Shown: positions 52,332-62,277, counted from the first letter of the stretch. The stretch is 64,000 nt of DNA from an uncultured Acetatifactor sp. (GCA_934402375.1 CAKRUB010000009.1:25574-89573), one strand, 5' to 3'. The notes: generated by a model not told the origin, from the sequence alone. Translations and numbers: made by a program.

Positions 52332-53643
52332 CTCTAAGCAGCTCCTTTATCTCACCGACCAGATACAGACTCCCCGCGACATAGATCCGCTCGCCCGGCA
52401 TCCGGCTACGCAACAGCTCCCGAAAAGCTGTCTCCACACTATCGTACCTCTGATAAACGCACCGGGGATATTTTCGGAACAGTTCGTCCAGCGCATCCAG
52501 CATCAGCGCCCTCCCCGTCTGCATATGTGCAATGAATATACGGTCAAAGAGACCGGAACCCACCAGCTCCCCGACCATACTTTCATAGTCCTTGTCCTTT
52601 ACCACACTGAACAGAAGCGCCCTCGAACCGGTATGCCCGTCTCTGGCAACCGTCTCCAGAAATGCCCGGATACCATCCTCATTGTGGGCGCCGTCCACAT
52701 AAGTCTCGGGAAGCACCTCTTCCATTCTGCCCGCCCAGAAGCAATCCGATACACCTTTTCTTATTGCCTCCTCACGGATCGTCGCACCCTTGTCGAGCAC
52801 TTCGACCGCCCTGACCGCAAGAGCCGCATTCTCCATCTGATAAGCAGCTATCGTATGCAGATTAAGACTAATATAATTATAATACTCAGTGCCTACGGAA
52901 AAATCAATGCTTTTATTTTCAAAACGCAGGAAGCGATAGTCCTTTTTCGACACCGGGTACGCCTTTACACCAAGCTCCGCCGCTTTCTCCGAAAATACCC
53001 GGCTTGTGGACGCGCAGGTGTCCCAGAAAACGACAGGTGCACCGGCATGGATAATCCCCGCCTTCTCCCCGGCAATCTTCTCGACCGTGTCTCCCAGATA
53101 CTCCACATGATCCAGACTGATATGCGTGATCACCGACAGTTCTTTGGCGGAAACCGCGTTCGTTGCGTCCAGTCTCCCGCCCAGCCCTGTCTCGAGAATA
53201 CAGAAGTCCGGCCTGCTCTCCGGGAAAACAACCATTGCTATGAAAAAGAGATATTCAAAGTAGGTCGGATGATAGGCATGCTCCCCGCGCTCCAGTCTCT
53301 CCCAGTCCAGCATCTCATAAACGGTCAGAAAACCGCGAAGAAATGCCTCTTTGGAAATCATCCTTCCTTCCACAAGGAACCGCTCCCTGATATCGACCAG
53401 ATGCGGCGAGGTAAACAGTGCAACCCGATACCCTGCTGCCTCCAGAATATAACGCATATAGGCACAAACGGAACCTTTTCCGTTTGTGCCTGCCACATGA
53501 ATAATCCGCATATCCCTGTCCGGATCGCCAAGCCGGTGGAGGAACGCTTTCGTGTCCTCCATCGTGTTCTTGGTCGTAAACCGCGGGGTTGCGTTAATAT
53601 AATTTACTGCCTCTTCAAAAGAGGTAATATTTTGTTTTTTCAA
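52318..53643 (-). CDS. folC: Folylpolyglutamate synthase / dihydrofolate synthase
   Basis: 441 residues. ATP loop HVAGTNGKGSVCAY, SPHLVDIRERF, ETGLGGRLDATN, ITHISLDHVEYLG and VDGAHNEDGIRAF match FolC. It adds glutamates to folates in the cytosol. GAGG lies 8 nt before a TTG at 53643 (MKKQNITSFEE); the GTG at 53652 directly abuts this site, so TTG is preferred. The valS stop is 17 bp upstream. Confidence 0.94.
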   Translation of the reverse strand: MKKQNITSFEEAVNYINATPRFTTKNTMEDTKAFLHRLGDPDRDMRIIHVAGTNGKGSVCAYMRYILEAAGYRVALFTSPHLVDIRERFLVEGRMISKEAFLRGFLTVYEMLDWERLERGEHAYHPTYFEYLFFIAMVVFPESRPDFCILETGLGGRLDATNAVSAKELSVITHISLDHVEYLGDTVEKIAGEKAGIIHAGAPVVFWDTCASTSRVFSEKAAELGVKAYPVSKKDYRFLRFENKSIDFSVGTEYYNYISLNLHTIAAYQMENAALAVRAVEVLDKGATIREEAIRKGVSDCFWAGRMEEVLPETYVDGAHNEDGIRAFLETVARDGHTGSRALLFSVVKDKDYESMVGELVGSGLFDRIFIAHMQTGRALMLDALDELFRKYPRCVYQRYDSVETAFRELLRSRMPGERIYVAGSLYLVGEIKELLRDDKF

Positions 53644-53659
53644 GCCGAACACCTCGATC

Positions 53660-56320
53660 TTATGACAACTGAGCCAGACGCTCCTTCACCTGCTCCATCA
53701 TCCTTGTATACTTCGCCAGCTTTTCCTTCTCCTCAGCAATCTTTGCCTCCGGCGCCTTAGAGATGAAGCGCTCATTCGACAGCATACCGTTTACTCTGGC
53801 AAGCTCGCCCTCCAGACGCTTCTGCTCCTTTTGCAGACGCTCAATCTCCTGTGCAATATCGACCAGCTCCGCAAACGGCATATACAGAGTCGCGCCGGGA
53901 ATCACAACAGATACCGCATCCTGTGCGATTCCGCTCTTGTCCTTCTGGATCATGACCTCGCTCGCATAGGCAAGAGACGCAAAGAACAGTCTTCCCTCCG
54001 TAAATGCATTCAGAATGCTTTCATCCTGACTGACAACATATACGCTCGCCTTGCGGCTGGGCGCTACGTTCATCTCGCTCCTGATATTTCGGATGCCGCG
54101 GACAGCTTCCTTGATGATCTCAATATCGCGCTCTTCCTTTTCAAAGCATCTCTGTTCGCTGTACTCCGGCCATTTACTGATCATGATGGACTCTTCCTCG
54201 CTCTGCAGCGTGCAGAAGATCTCCTCGGTAATGAACGGCATGTACGGATGAAGCAGCTTCAATGCATCAATCAGTACATTCTTTAAGGTCCAGAGCGCTG
54301 CATTCTGGCTCACCGCATCGTCGGAATTATACAGTCTCGGCTTTACCATCTCAATATACCAGTCACAGAATTCATCCCAGATGAAATCATATACCTTCTG
54401 GACAGCGATACCGAGCTCAAAGTTCTCCATATTATCGGTGACATCCCTGATCAGCGTGTTCAGCTTGGAAAGAATCCACTTGTCCACCGGCTGAAGCTGC
54501 GTCGCCTCAGGCTCTGTCACTTCCTTGCCATCCATATTCATCATGATAAATCTGGAGGCATTCCATACCTTGTTTGCAAAGTTTCTGCTGTTCTCCACTC
54601 TTTCATAGTAGAAACGCATATCGTTGCCGGGCGCATTTCCGGTGATCAGCGTCAAACGAAGCGCATCCGCTCCGTACTGGTCAATGATTTCCAGCGGGTC
54701 AATGCCGTTGCCGAGAGACTTCGACATCTTTCTACCCTGACTGTCTCTCACAAGTCCATGGAACAGTACCGTCTTAAACGGTTTCTCGCCCATCTGCTCG
54801 TAGCCAGAAAAAATCATTCTGATAACCCAGAAGAAGATGATGTCATAGCCCGTTACCAGTACATCGGTGGGATAGAAATACTTCAGATCCTCCGTCTGCT
54901 CGGGCCAGCCCAGCGTCTCAAAGGGCCAGAGTGCCGATGAAAACCATGTGTCCAGCGTATCAGGATCCTGCGTCAGATGTTCACAGCCGCACTTCGGACA
55001 TTTCTTCGGCATTTCCTTCGCAACCGTAACCTCGCCGCACTCATCGCAATAGTAGGCGGGAATTCTGTGTCCCCACCAGAGCTGACGGCTGATACACCAG
55101 TCGCGGATATTGTCTGTCCAGTTAAAATAATTCTTCTCCATGCGCTCGGGAATCAGCTTGATCTCGCCGTTCTTCACCGCCTCAACGGCAGGCTTGATCA
55201 ACTCGTCCATCTTGACAAACCACTGCTCCTTTACGAGCGGCTCGATTGTCGTCTTACAGCGGTCATGTGTCCCGACATTATGGCTGTAATCTTCAATCTT
55301 TACAAGCAATCCGAGGCTGTCAAGCTCCTTGACAATCGCCTCTCTTGCCGCATAGCGATCCATACCCGCAAATTTTCCGCCGTTCGCATTGATGGTCGCA
55401 TCGTCGTTCATGACGTTGATGATAGGGAGATTATGACGCTTGCCGACCTCAAAGTCGTTGGGGTCATGTGCCGGTGTAATCTTAACAACGCCGGTTCCGA
55501 ACTCCCTGTCTACATAGGTGTCCGTAACAATTGGAATCACACGATTCATAATCGGCAGAAGCACGCTCTTACCGATCAGATGCTGATACCGCTCATCATC
55601 GGGATGGATTGCTACCGCAGTATCTCCCAGCATCGTCTCGGGACGGGTCGTCGCAAAGGTCAGAAACTCCGTCGTGCTCGGTGTCCCGTCATCGTTCATG
55701 ATCGGATACTTAATGTGCCAGAAATGACCCGCCTGCTCCTGATATTCCACCTCTGCGTCGGAGATGGAGGTATTGCAGACAGGGCACCAGTTGATGATGC
55801 GGGAGCCCTTGTAGATATAGCCTTTTTCATGCATCTTTACAAAGACTTCCGTAACTGCCTTGTTGCAGCCTTCATCCATCGTGAACCGCTCTCTGTCCCA
55901 GTCGCAGGATGAGCCCATCTTCTTCAGCTGGGAGATAATTCTCCCGCCGTACTCCTTCTTCCACTCCCAGGCTCTCTCCAGGAATTTCTCTCTGCCGAGA
56001 TCGTGCTTATCGATTCCCTGTTCCTTGAGCTTCTCGATAATCTTGACTTCGGTTGCGATGGAAGCGTGGTCGGTTCCCGGCTGCCAGAGCGCATTATATC
56101 CCTGCATTCTTTTAAAGCGGATAAGAATGTCCTGCATGGTATTGTCCAGCGCATGTCCCATGTGCAGCTGTCCCGTGATATTTGGCGGCGGAATCACAAT
56201 GGTAAAAGGTTTTTTGGAGTAATCCACTTCCGCGTGAAAGTACTTCTTCTCCAGCCATTTTTCATACAATCTGTCTTCAATCCCCTTTGGATCGTAGGTC
56301 TTTGCCAGTTCCTTGCTCAT
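53660..56320 (-). CDS. valS: Valyl-tRNA synthetase
   Basis: 886 residues from [22 protein letters not shown]. Class I motifs: [15 protein letters not shown] (HIGH) and [11 protein letters not shown] (KMSKS). The CP1 editing domain, a zinc-like [24 protein letters not shown] knuckle and the C-terminal coiled-coil arm ([18 protein letters not shown]) are present. AAGGAGG precedes 56320. It is controlled by the T-box leader upstream. Confidence 0.98.
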   Translation of the reverse strand: MSKELAKTYDPKGIEDRLYEKWLEKKYFHAEVDYSKKPFTIVIPPPNITGQLHMGHALDNTMQDILIRFKRMQGYNALWQPGTDHASIATEVKIIEKLKEQGIDKHDLGREKFLERAWEWKKEYGGRIISQLKKMGSSCDWDRERFTMDEGCNKAVTEVFVKMHEKGYIYKGSRIINWCPVCNTSISDAEVEYQEQAGHFWHIKYPIMNDDGTPSTTEFLTFATTRPETMLGDTAVAIHPDDERYQHLIGKSVLLPIMNRVIPIVTDTYVDREFGTGVVKITPAHDPNDFEVGKRHNLPIINVMNDDATINANGGKFAGMDRYAAREAIVKELDSLGLLVKIEDYSHNVGTHDRCKTTIEPLVKEQWFVKMDELIKPAVEAVKNGEIKLIPERMEKNYFNWTDNIRDWCISRQLWWGHRIPAYYCDECGEVTVAKEMPKKCPKCGCEHLTQDPDTLDTWFSSALWPFETLGWPEQTEDLKYFYPTDVLVTGYDIIFFWVIRMIFSGYEQMGEKPFKTVLFHGLVRDSQGRKMSKSLGNGIDPLEIIDQYGADALRLTLITGNAPGNDMRFYYERVENSRNFANKVWNASRFIMMNMDGKEVTEPEATQLQPVDKWILSKLNTLIRDVTDNMENFELGIAVQKVYDFIWDEFCDWYIEMVKPRLYNSDDAVSQNAALWTLKNVLIDALKLLHPYMPFITEEIFCTLQSEEESIMISKWPEYSEQRCFEKEERDIEIIKEAVRGIRNIRSEMNVAPSRKASVYVVSQDESILNAFTEGRLFFASLAYASEVMIQKDKSGIAQDAVSVVIPGATLYMPFAELVDIAQEIERLQKEQKRLEGELARVNGMLSNERFISKAPEAKIAEEKEKLAKYTRMMEQVKERLAQLS

Positions 56321-56342
56321 AGCTACCTCCTTATTGTTGGCG

Positions 56343-56382
56343 TAAAACAAAAGCCCTCTGCCGGCTTTCGTCAGCAAAGGGC
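56343..56382 (-). terminator. T-box terminator
   Basis: Minus-strand GCCCTTTGC / GCAGAGGGC arms (one wobble) with a 12-nt loop, then TTTTGTTTT, 23 nt before the valS start. Confidence 0.85.
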
Positions 56383-56632
56383 GTATATACGCGGTACCAC
56401 CTTTGTTCGCAATGTCCTCACGGTCACTGCCTCAGCGACTTCTTACAAAGTCCTATCCGGTAACGGGGATAAAACGTGAAATCCTACTCACCTTTCGGAT
56501 TTCCGGCTCGGAAGCTACCTTCCGCATTCCTTCCTTTAAGCAGCCTCCCAGCGTCCTCACAGACAGCCGCTCTCTCTATCAAGGGAAAATGCCTACTCCT
56601 CTTCGTCACAGCCTTTTCAACTCATCAGATAA
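56383..56632 (-). ncRNA. T-box riboswitch of valS
   Basis: The antiterminator signature AAAGGTGGTACCGCG (complement of 56390-56404) sits just before the terminator. Upstream the minus-strand leader has GAGGAGTAGGC, AGAGAGCGG and GGGAGG, typical Stem I landmarks. A GUA triplet in TGAGTAGG is a candidate valine specifier, but I cannot fold it with certainty. Uncharged tRNA-Val would allow readthrough. Confidence 0.9.
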
Positions 56633-56636
56633 AGAA

Positions 56637-56665
56637 AATATAGTCTATCCTGCATCGTTTGTCAA
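56637..56665 (-). promoter_or_regulatory. valS promoter
   Basis: Minus-strand TTGACA (56660-56665) and TATATT (56637-56642) with a 17-bp spacer. Confidence 0.8.
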
Positions 56666-56689
56666 GACAGGATTTGAGCTTTTTCTGCT

Positions 56690-56866
56690 TCCGCCAGCCA
56701 TCCGTAACAGTTCCGCCCCGAACCATTCATAAAAGCGCCTGCTGCGCAGTCGACGCCGCTTCGCGGCTCATCTTCTGCTCCGCCAGCCATCCGTAACAGT
56801 TCCGCCCCGAACCATTCATAAAAGCGTCCGCTTCGCTGACGGCGCCGCTTCGCGGCTCATCTTTTA
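56690..56866. repeat. 89-bp imperfect tandem duplication
   Basis: Two units begin TCCGCCAGCCATCCGTAACA at 56690 and 56779. They share the first ~48 bp exactly and the last ~20 bp (CGCCGCTTCGCGGCTCATCT). They differ in the middle, where each carries its own short hairpin (CTGCTGCGCAG versus CCGCTTCGCTGACGG). No ORF. The first unit ends 25 bp upstream of the valS -35 box. Confidence 0.8.
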
Positions 56867-56889
56867 TTTCATGATTTGGGCGCTCCGCT

Positions 56890-56952
56890 CATAGAACGAC
56901 AGGAACGGCGCTTTGTGTGCAAGCACCCACGCGCCGTTCCTGTCGTTCTATG
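56890..56952. repeat. 22-bp perfect inverted repeat after the ABC exporter gene
   Basis: Arms 56890-56911 and 56931-56952 are perfectly complementary (starting CATAGAACGACAGG), with a 19-nt loop. It lies 9 bp after the ABC stop. There is no T tract on either strand, so it is not a classical terminator. It may be a REP-like or transposon-derived hairpin or an RNA-stability element. Confidence 0.75.
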
Positions 56953-56961
56953 GCTGAACTG

Positions 56962-58767
56962 TTACCGTTCAAACTGACTATTATACAGATCGGCATAGAA
57001 GCCGTTTAATTTGAGCAGTTCCTCATGGGAGCCCTGCTCGATAATATCACCGTCCTTCAATACGAGTATCAGATCTGCATTTCGGATTGTTGACAGTCTG
57101 TGGGCAATGACAAAGCTGGTTCTGTTCTGCATCAGGCGATCCATTGCCTTCTGGGTGATAGCCTCCGTTCTGGTATCCACGGAGGAGGTTGCCTCGTCCA
57201 GAATCAGCATCGGACGGTTCTGGATCATGGCACGCGCAATGGTGAACAACTGCTTCTGTCCCGCAGAAATCGTCACATTTTCGCCGAGCACCGTATCAAA
57301 GCCCTCTGGCAAAGCCTCCACAAAATGATAGATTCCGCATGCCTTGCAGGCTTTGATCAGCACCTCATCCGGTACATTTTCATTATTGTAAACAAGGTTT
57401 TCCCTGACTGTTCCCTCAAACATCCATGTGTCCTGCAGCACCATGCTGAACATATCATGGATGCCGGAACGCTTTATCTCTGTCGTAGGCACACCGTCTA
57501 TTTTAATGCATCCGCTGTTGATTTCAAAGAAACGCATCAGCAGATTGACCATCGTGGTCTTTCCGGCACCGGTAGGTCCGACGATTGCCACCTTCTGCCC
57601 GGGCTTCACATGGGCGGAAAAGTCCTTGATAATAATCCTCTCGGGGTGATCGGGATAAGCAAAGCGCACATGTTCAAACTCCACCTCTCCCCTGACTGTC
57701 TCTGGTACATCCTTTTTGCCCGTCTCGTCGGACAGTTCCTCCTGCTGTAGGAAATCAAATACCCTGTCTCCCGCCGCTGCCGCCGTCTGCATGTTGGTCA
57801 TGCCCTGGGCGAGCGTGCTGAGCGGAGATGTAAAGAGCCGCACATACATGATAAAGCCGACAATGACGCCGAAGCTGATCTGTCCGTCCAGTGCCAGCGC
57901 AGAGCCGACCACACAGACCGCGACATAGCCGAGATTGCCGATGACATTCATCAGCGGCTGCATCACGCCTGACAAAAACTGGCTCTTCCAGTTTGCCTCA
58001 TAGACCGCCTTATTCATCTCGGAGAAATTTTTCTTGACCAGCTTGTTCGCACGCGATATGCGAACCACATCATGTCCCGAATACATCTCTTCGATATAGC
58101 CGTTGAGCTTTCCGAGGCTCTGCTGCCTTGCGACGAAATGCTTCTGCGATCTGGAGATAATGATTCCCATGATGCCAAAGCCCAGAATCGTCACCAGCAC
58201 TGCCGATGCTGCCATCCGCCATTCCGTTGCAAACATCATGATCAGACAGCCGACAAGCTGAACAATTGCCGTCATCATACCCGGGAGACTGTTCGCCAGC
58301 GCCTGCTGCAATGTGGACACATCATTTGTCACACAGCTTAAGATGTCTCCGTGTGTCGTCGTGTTAAAATACTTCATGGGAACACGATTTATCTTCTCAG
58401 ACAGGGCGCGGCGCAGTCCTTTTGAGAGATCAAGCGTGACAGTCGCCATAATAAAATGTTCAATATAGGTAAACAGTGCACTGAAGCCGTAGATCGCCAA
58501 CAGGATGCAGCCAATTCCTGAGATCGCTGCAAGATCAATCTCCCCGAACAGTGCTTCCGAGATGAGATCCGTCATCCGGCTCAGCTGATCCGGCCCGATA
58601 ATTGTCAGCACGGTTCCGGCGATCGCAAGAATAAGCGCCGCAGCCATCGGCAGCTTCAGCTTCGGGGAAAAGGCGAAGAGCTCCCGCAGGATACCGGCAA
58701 TGCCTCTCTTGCTCTTCTCCGCCACATTCATGCCCGCTCCGGGGCTGTGCATACGATTTGCGCTCAT
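56962..58767 (-). CDS. ABC exporter half-transporter, catalytically canonical partner
   Basis: 601 residues: soluble tail, six helices (~40-330) and an NBD with Walker A GPTGAGKTT, signature ISAGQKQLFTIARAM, Walker B ILDEATSSVDTRTE and H-loop IAHRLST. GGGAGGGAAGAGG precedes the ATG, and the start overlaps the partner's stop by 4 nt. It is closely similar in layout to the 43-46 kb pair, which points to two heterodimeric drug- or lipid-exporter systems. No local regulator gene. Confidence 0.93.
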   Translation of the reverse strand: MSANRMHSPGAGMNVAEKSKRGIAGILRELFAFSPKLKLPMAAALILAIAGTVLTIIGPDQLSRMTDLISEALFGEIDLAAISGIGCILLAIYGFSALFTYIEHFIMATVTLDLSKGLRRALSEKINRVPMKYFNTTTHGDILSCVTNDVSTLQQALANSLPGMMTAIVQLVGCLIMMFATEWRMAASAVLVTILGFGIMGIIISRSQKHFVARQQSLGKLNGYIEEMYSGHDVVRISRANKLVKKNFSEMNKAVYEANWKSQFLSGVMQPLMNVIGNLGYVAVCVVGSALALDGQISFGVIVGFIMYVRLFTSPLSTLAQGMTNMQTAAAAGDRVFDFLQQEELSDETGKKDVPETVRGEVEFEHVRFAYPDHPERIIIKDFSAHVKPGQKVAIVGPTGAGKTTMVNLLMRFFEINSGCIKIDGVPTTEIKRSGIHDMFSMVLQDTWMFEGTVRENLVYNNENVPDEVLIKACKACGIYHFVEALPEGFDTVLGENVTISAGQKQLFTIARAMIQNRPMLILDEATSSVDTRTEAITQKAMDRLMQNRTSFVIAHRLSTIRNADLILVLKDGDIIEQGSHEELLKLNGFYADLYNSQFER

Positions 58768-60584
58768 GCCTCTTCCCTCCCTTCTGCGTCAGCAGTTGTT
58801 TTTCCCGCTGCCTGATATACCATATCTCTCTCAAGCTCCTCCGGTGACAACTGAGACTCCGCAATCTCCCGGTAGACGCCGCAATTCTGCAGCAGCTCCC
58901 TGTGCGTTCCCATTCCTGCCACCCGTCCCTCATCAAGCACCACAATCAGGTCGGCATGACGAATTGTACCGATGCGTTGGGCTACGATGAGACAGGTTGT
59001 TTCACCGAGCTCCCGCGCCAGCCCCTCCCGCAGACGGGCATCCGTCTTATAATCCAGCGCCGAGAAGGAGTCATCAAAAATCAGAATTTCCGGCTTTCTC
59101 GCCAGTGCCCTTGCAATGGATAACCGCTGCTTCTGACCGCCCGACACGTTGGAACCGCTCTGAGCGATCTGAGCATTCTCGGCTCCATCCATCTTTTCCA
59201 CAAATTCCTCCGCCATGGACAGCCGCAGCGCCTGACGCACCGTCTCCTCATCCTTCGCCGCGCTGCTCTCTCCAAAAAGCACATTCTCCCTGACATCACC
59301 GGCAAACAGAACCGCCTTCTGTGTGACATATCCGATGCGGTCATACAGCGCATCAAAGGTATAATCCTTCACATCCACGCCATCCACCAGCACGCTTCCT
59401 TCGGTCGCATCGTAGAAGCGCGCAGCAAGACTCACAAGTGTGGTTTTTCCGCTTCCCGTGGAACCGATAAAAGCAACCGTCTGCCCTTTCTCCGCCCGGA
59501 AGCTGACATGCTCGAGAATATTTTTATGGGAAGAGGGATAATGAAAGGAGACATCCTTAAACTCCACGGTTCCGCGCTCCACCGCTGTCTTTCCACTTCC
59601 CTCCCGCAGCATAATGTCGGTGTCAAGCACCTCATTGATTCTCTGGGCGGACACCTGCGCCGCCGGCAGGAACATCATGATCATGACCATCATCATCAGT
59701 GACATCACGACATAGGTCGCGTAAGTTCCAAAGACCACAATATTGCTGAAGGTAGTCAGGCGCAGTGCGACATCAGCCGCGGGCACCTGATTCACAATGG
59801 ACGCGCCGACCCAGTAAATTGTAAGCGCAAGTGCATTCATCGCAAGGCTGACCGCAGGCATCAGCACGGCAAAGGTGCGCTGGTTGAACAACTGTGTGCG
59901 CATCAGAATATCATTCGCCTTCTCGAATTTACGGTTCTGATAGTCCTCGGCATTGAAGGCATGCACAACATTGATACCGGTAAGATTCTCCCTTGCAACA
60001 AGGTTGATGTCGTCCGTCAGCTTCTGGACGCGCTTCACCCTCGGCAGAACCACGACCACTACCGTGACCATCATCAGGAGCAGCACCGCTATAAATCCTG
60101 CAGTGATGACAGAAAGCTCCCAGCTCTTATTGACAATCTTGATAATCGCCCACACCGCCATGACAGGCGACTTGATCATGATCTGCAGCCCCATGGCAAC
60201 AAGCATCTGAATCTGTGTGATGTCGTTCGTCGTGCGGTTGATCAGACTCGGCACGGAGAAATCAAGCATCTCCTTCTGTCCGAAATCCGCAACCTTGTTG
60301 AAGACATCCTCGCGGACAATATAGCTGAAGCCTGCCGCAACCTTCGCGGAAAGGAAGCCGCATGCCACCGCAAACAGGGCGCTGATGAGCGTACATCCGA
60401 GCATCTGCCCACCGGTTCTCATTACATCTCCCACCGTACTGCCCGGTGTCTTGATCAGCACTGTCAGATCACTCATGTAATCCGGCAGCCGCAGATCGAA
60501 ATAGATCTGCACCAGTACGAGGACTGCACAGCAAAGCGCCATCAGCCACTCTTTTGTTTGCATTTTCTTTAAAAGACGTACCAT
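58764..60584 (-). CDS. ABC exporter half-transporter with degenerate ATP site
   Basis: 606 residues. Walker A is GSTGSGKTT and the signature VSGGQKQRLSIARAL, but Walker B is LIFDDSFSALD (Asp for catalytic Glu) and the H-loop is IVAQRIGT (Gln for His). This again is the degenerate half of a heterodimer. The C-terminus has an acidic/Ala tail (KTTADAEGREEA). GAGG precedes the ATG at 60584. Confidence 0.93.
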   Translation of the reverse strand: MVRLLKKMQTKEWLMALCCAVLVLVQIYFDLRLPDYMSDLTVLIKTPGSTVGDVMRTGGQMLGCTLISALFAVACGFLSAKVAAGFSYIVREDVFNKVADFGQKEMLDFSVPSLINRTTNDITQIQMLVAMGLQIMIKSPVMAVWAIIKIVNKSWELSVITAGFIAVLLLMMVTVVVVVLPRVKRVQKLTDDINLVARENLTGINVVHAFNAEDYQNRKFEKANDILMRTQLFNQRTFAVLMPAVSLAMNALALTIYWVGASIVNQVPAADVALRLTTFSNIVVFGTYATYVVMSLMMMVMIMMFLPAAQVSAQRINEVLDTDIMLREGSGKTAVERGTVEFKDVSFHYPSSHKNILEHVSFRAEKGQTVAFIGSTGSGKTTLVSLAARFYDATEGSVLVDGVDVKDYTFDALYDRIGYVTQKAVLFAGDVRENVLFGESSAAKDEETVRQALRLSMAEEFVEKMDGAENAQIAQSGSNVSGGQKQRLSIARALARKPEILIFDDSFSALDYKTDARLREGLARELGETTCLIVAQRIGTIRHADLIVVLDEGRVAGMGTHRELLQNCGVYREIAESQLSPEELERDMVYQAAGKTTADAEGREEA

Positions 60585-60656
60585 AGTTCCTCACATTCTG
60601 CCGTTTCACCGGCATATCATCTTTTCTTGACAATTACTTTTTACGTTACAGCTGAT

Positions 60657-60684
60657 TGTATACTGAAAGCTTCTTCCAAATCAA
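60657..60684 (-). promoter_or_regulatory. Promoter of the second ABC exporter pair
   Basis: Minus-strand TTGATT (60679-60684) and TATACA (60657-60662), 16-bp spacer. The leader then contains the small hairpin TGCCG-GTGAAA-CGGCA. No palindromic operator is obvious. Confidence 0.5.
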
Positions 60685-60801
60685 GGAGAGCACCGTAAAA
60701 TAAAAATGAATTCTTTCTAAATTTTCCAAAATTGCTTCTTTCCCTGCGATATTGATTGTGGTACGCTGAGGAAAGTAAATAGAAACAGGGGATAAACCTA
60801 T

Positions 60802-61992
60802 ATGAAAAACTTATTGTCATTTATCAAAAAAGAGGCTGTGCTCTGTGCCGCAGGGCTGCTCGCTGTCGTCTCTGCGTTTATTGTACCGCCTTCCATCGCC
60901 TACCTTAAATATATCGATTACCGTGTGCTGGCGCTGCTGTTCGGTCTTATGCTGGTCGTCGCCGGATTTCAGAGCATCGGTTTCTTCCACTATCTGGGCG
61001 ACCGTCTGCTGGCAAAGGCAAGCTGCACCCGCCATCTGTGCCTGCTGCTGGTCTTCCTATGTTTCTTTTCCAGTATGCTGATCACAAACGATGTGGCACT
61101 CCTTACCTTTGTACCCTTTGCCGTGATGCTCTTTGCCATGACAGGAGAAGAGAAGCTGCTGATTCCCGTCGTTGTACTCCAGACCATTGCCGCAAACCTT
61201 GGCAGTATGCTGACGCCCATCGGCAACCCGCAGAATCTGTACCTATACTCAGCCTATGCATTTTCGCCGACAGACTTTGTCCTGCGCATGCTGCCGCTGT
61301 CAGCCCTTTCCGCCGGGCTGCTGCTCCTCTGCTCCTGTCTGCTGCCGAACAGACTGTTGGATGCTCCTGCCAGCGGAAGTGCTGCGACAGGCTTCGGTGC
61401 CTCCGCAGAGACCACCGATCCTGCCAGTCAAAGCTCCTCCCCAGCAGTCAAGACTTCTGCCGCCCGTAAGCTGATCGTCTATACCCTTTTATTTCTGGTA
61501 TGTCTGCTGTGTGTCTTCCGGCTTATTTCATGGCCGGTCATGCTGGGAATATTGGTTTGCGCTGTATTTTTTCTGGACAGAAGGCTCTTCCGGTCAGTGG
61601 ATTACTTTCTGCTTCTGACCTTTGTATGCTTCTTTCTCTTTATCGGCAATATGCAGCGAATCCCAGCAATATCCGACCTGCTGCGTTCCCTCATCAACGG
61701 GCGTGAGCTTCTGCTGGGTACACTGTTCAGCCAGTGTATCAGCAATGTCCCCGCCGCTATCCTGCTCTCAGGCTTCACCGATCAGGCACTGCCACTCCTC
61801 TACGGAGTCAATGTGGGCGGACTTGGCACCCTGATTGCCTCCCTTGCAAGCGTGATTTCCTACCGCCTGTACAGCGGCAGCCGGAATGCCCGAAAAGGAG
61901 CTTACCTGAAAATCTTCACACTGTACAATGTGCTCTTTCTCGTCGTCCTCTATATTGTGGCGCAAATTCTACTCACCAGCTCTTTGAATTGA
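60802..61992 (+). CDS. SLC13/ArsB-like anion permease
   Basis: 396 residues with about 10 membrane helices and a hydrophilic Ser/Ala loop at ~190-220. The paired motifs SMLITNDVALLTFVPFAV, GSMLTPIGNPQNLYLYS and SQCISNVPAAILLSGF match the ion-transporter superfamily (CitMHS/ArsB/DASS), each with the SN-P/NP turn that binds the anion. It probably moves a carboxylate, sulfate or similar anion. GGGG precedes the ATG. Transcribed rightwards, probably alone. Confidence 0.85.
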   Translation: MKNLLSFIKKEAVLCAAGLLAVVSAFIVPPSIAYLKYIDYRVLALLFGLMLVVAGFQSIGFFHYLGDRLLAKASCTRHLCLLLVFLCFFSSMLITNDVALLTFVPFAVMLFAMTGEEKLLIPVVVLQTIAANLGSMLTPIGNPQNLYLYSAYAFSPTDFVLRMLPLSALSAGLLLLCSCLLPNRLLDAPASGSAATGFGASAETTDPASQSSSPAVKTSAARKLIVYTLLFLVCLLCVFRLISWPVMLGILVCAVFFLDRRLFRSVDYFLLLTFVCFFLFIGNMQRIPAISDLLRSLINGRELLLGTLFSQCISNVPAAILLSGFTDQALPLLYGVNVGGLGTLIASLASVISYRLYSGSRNARKGAYLKIFTLYNVLFLVVLYIVAQILLTSSLN

Positions 61993-62060
61993 TTGCATCT
62001 TATGGTTATATGCTGTAGAATACAGAGAGTGATAAGTAATTCAAAAGCCATGATTCTGCA

Positions 62061-62211
62061 CATGACGTTGCACAAAATGCACAGACCACCGCAGGCACGC
62101 TCCCGCTACCTTCCGCTCGCAGCGGACGCATAAGTCTCCACAGTACGGAGACTAAGCGCCGGCGGCTCCAGAGTGCGCTGCTTGTGGTCAGGTGCACTCT
62201 GTGCAACTGTC
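62061..62211 (-). repeat. Dispersed structured element, copy E
   Basis: Read on the minus strand: outer stem GTTGCACAGAGTGCAC / GTGCATTTTGTGCAAC, extended outward by TGCAGATGAC / GTCATGTGCA. The apical stem is AGTCTCC/GGAGACT and the tetraloop GC-GGGA-GC. Both neighbours are plus-strand genes, so it again opposes them. Confidence 0.87.
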
Positions 62212-62277
62212 ATCTGCAATGTGTGAATTTTGCGGCACCTAGTAATAGGTAATATTAACGAAAGGATCAGTGATAAC

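Noticed and set aside
60643-60664. Plus-strand TTGACA with TATACT as promoter of the SLC13/ArsB-like gene
   Set aside because: The spacer would be 26 bp, too long for a sigma-A promoter.
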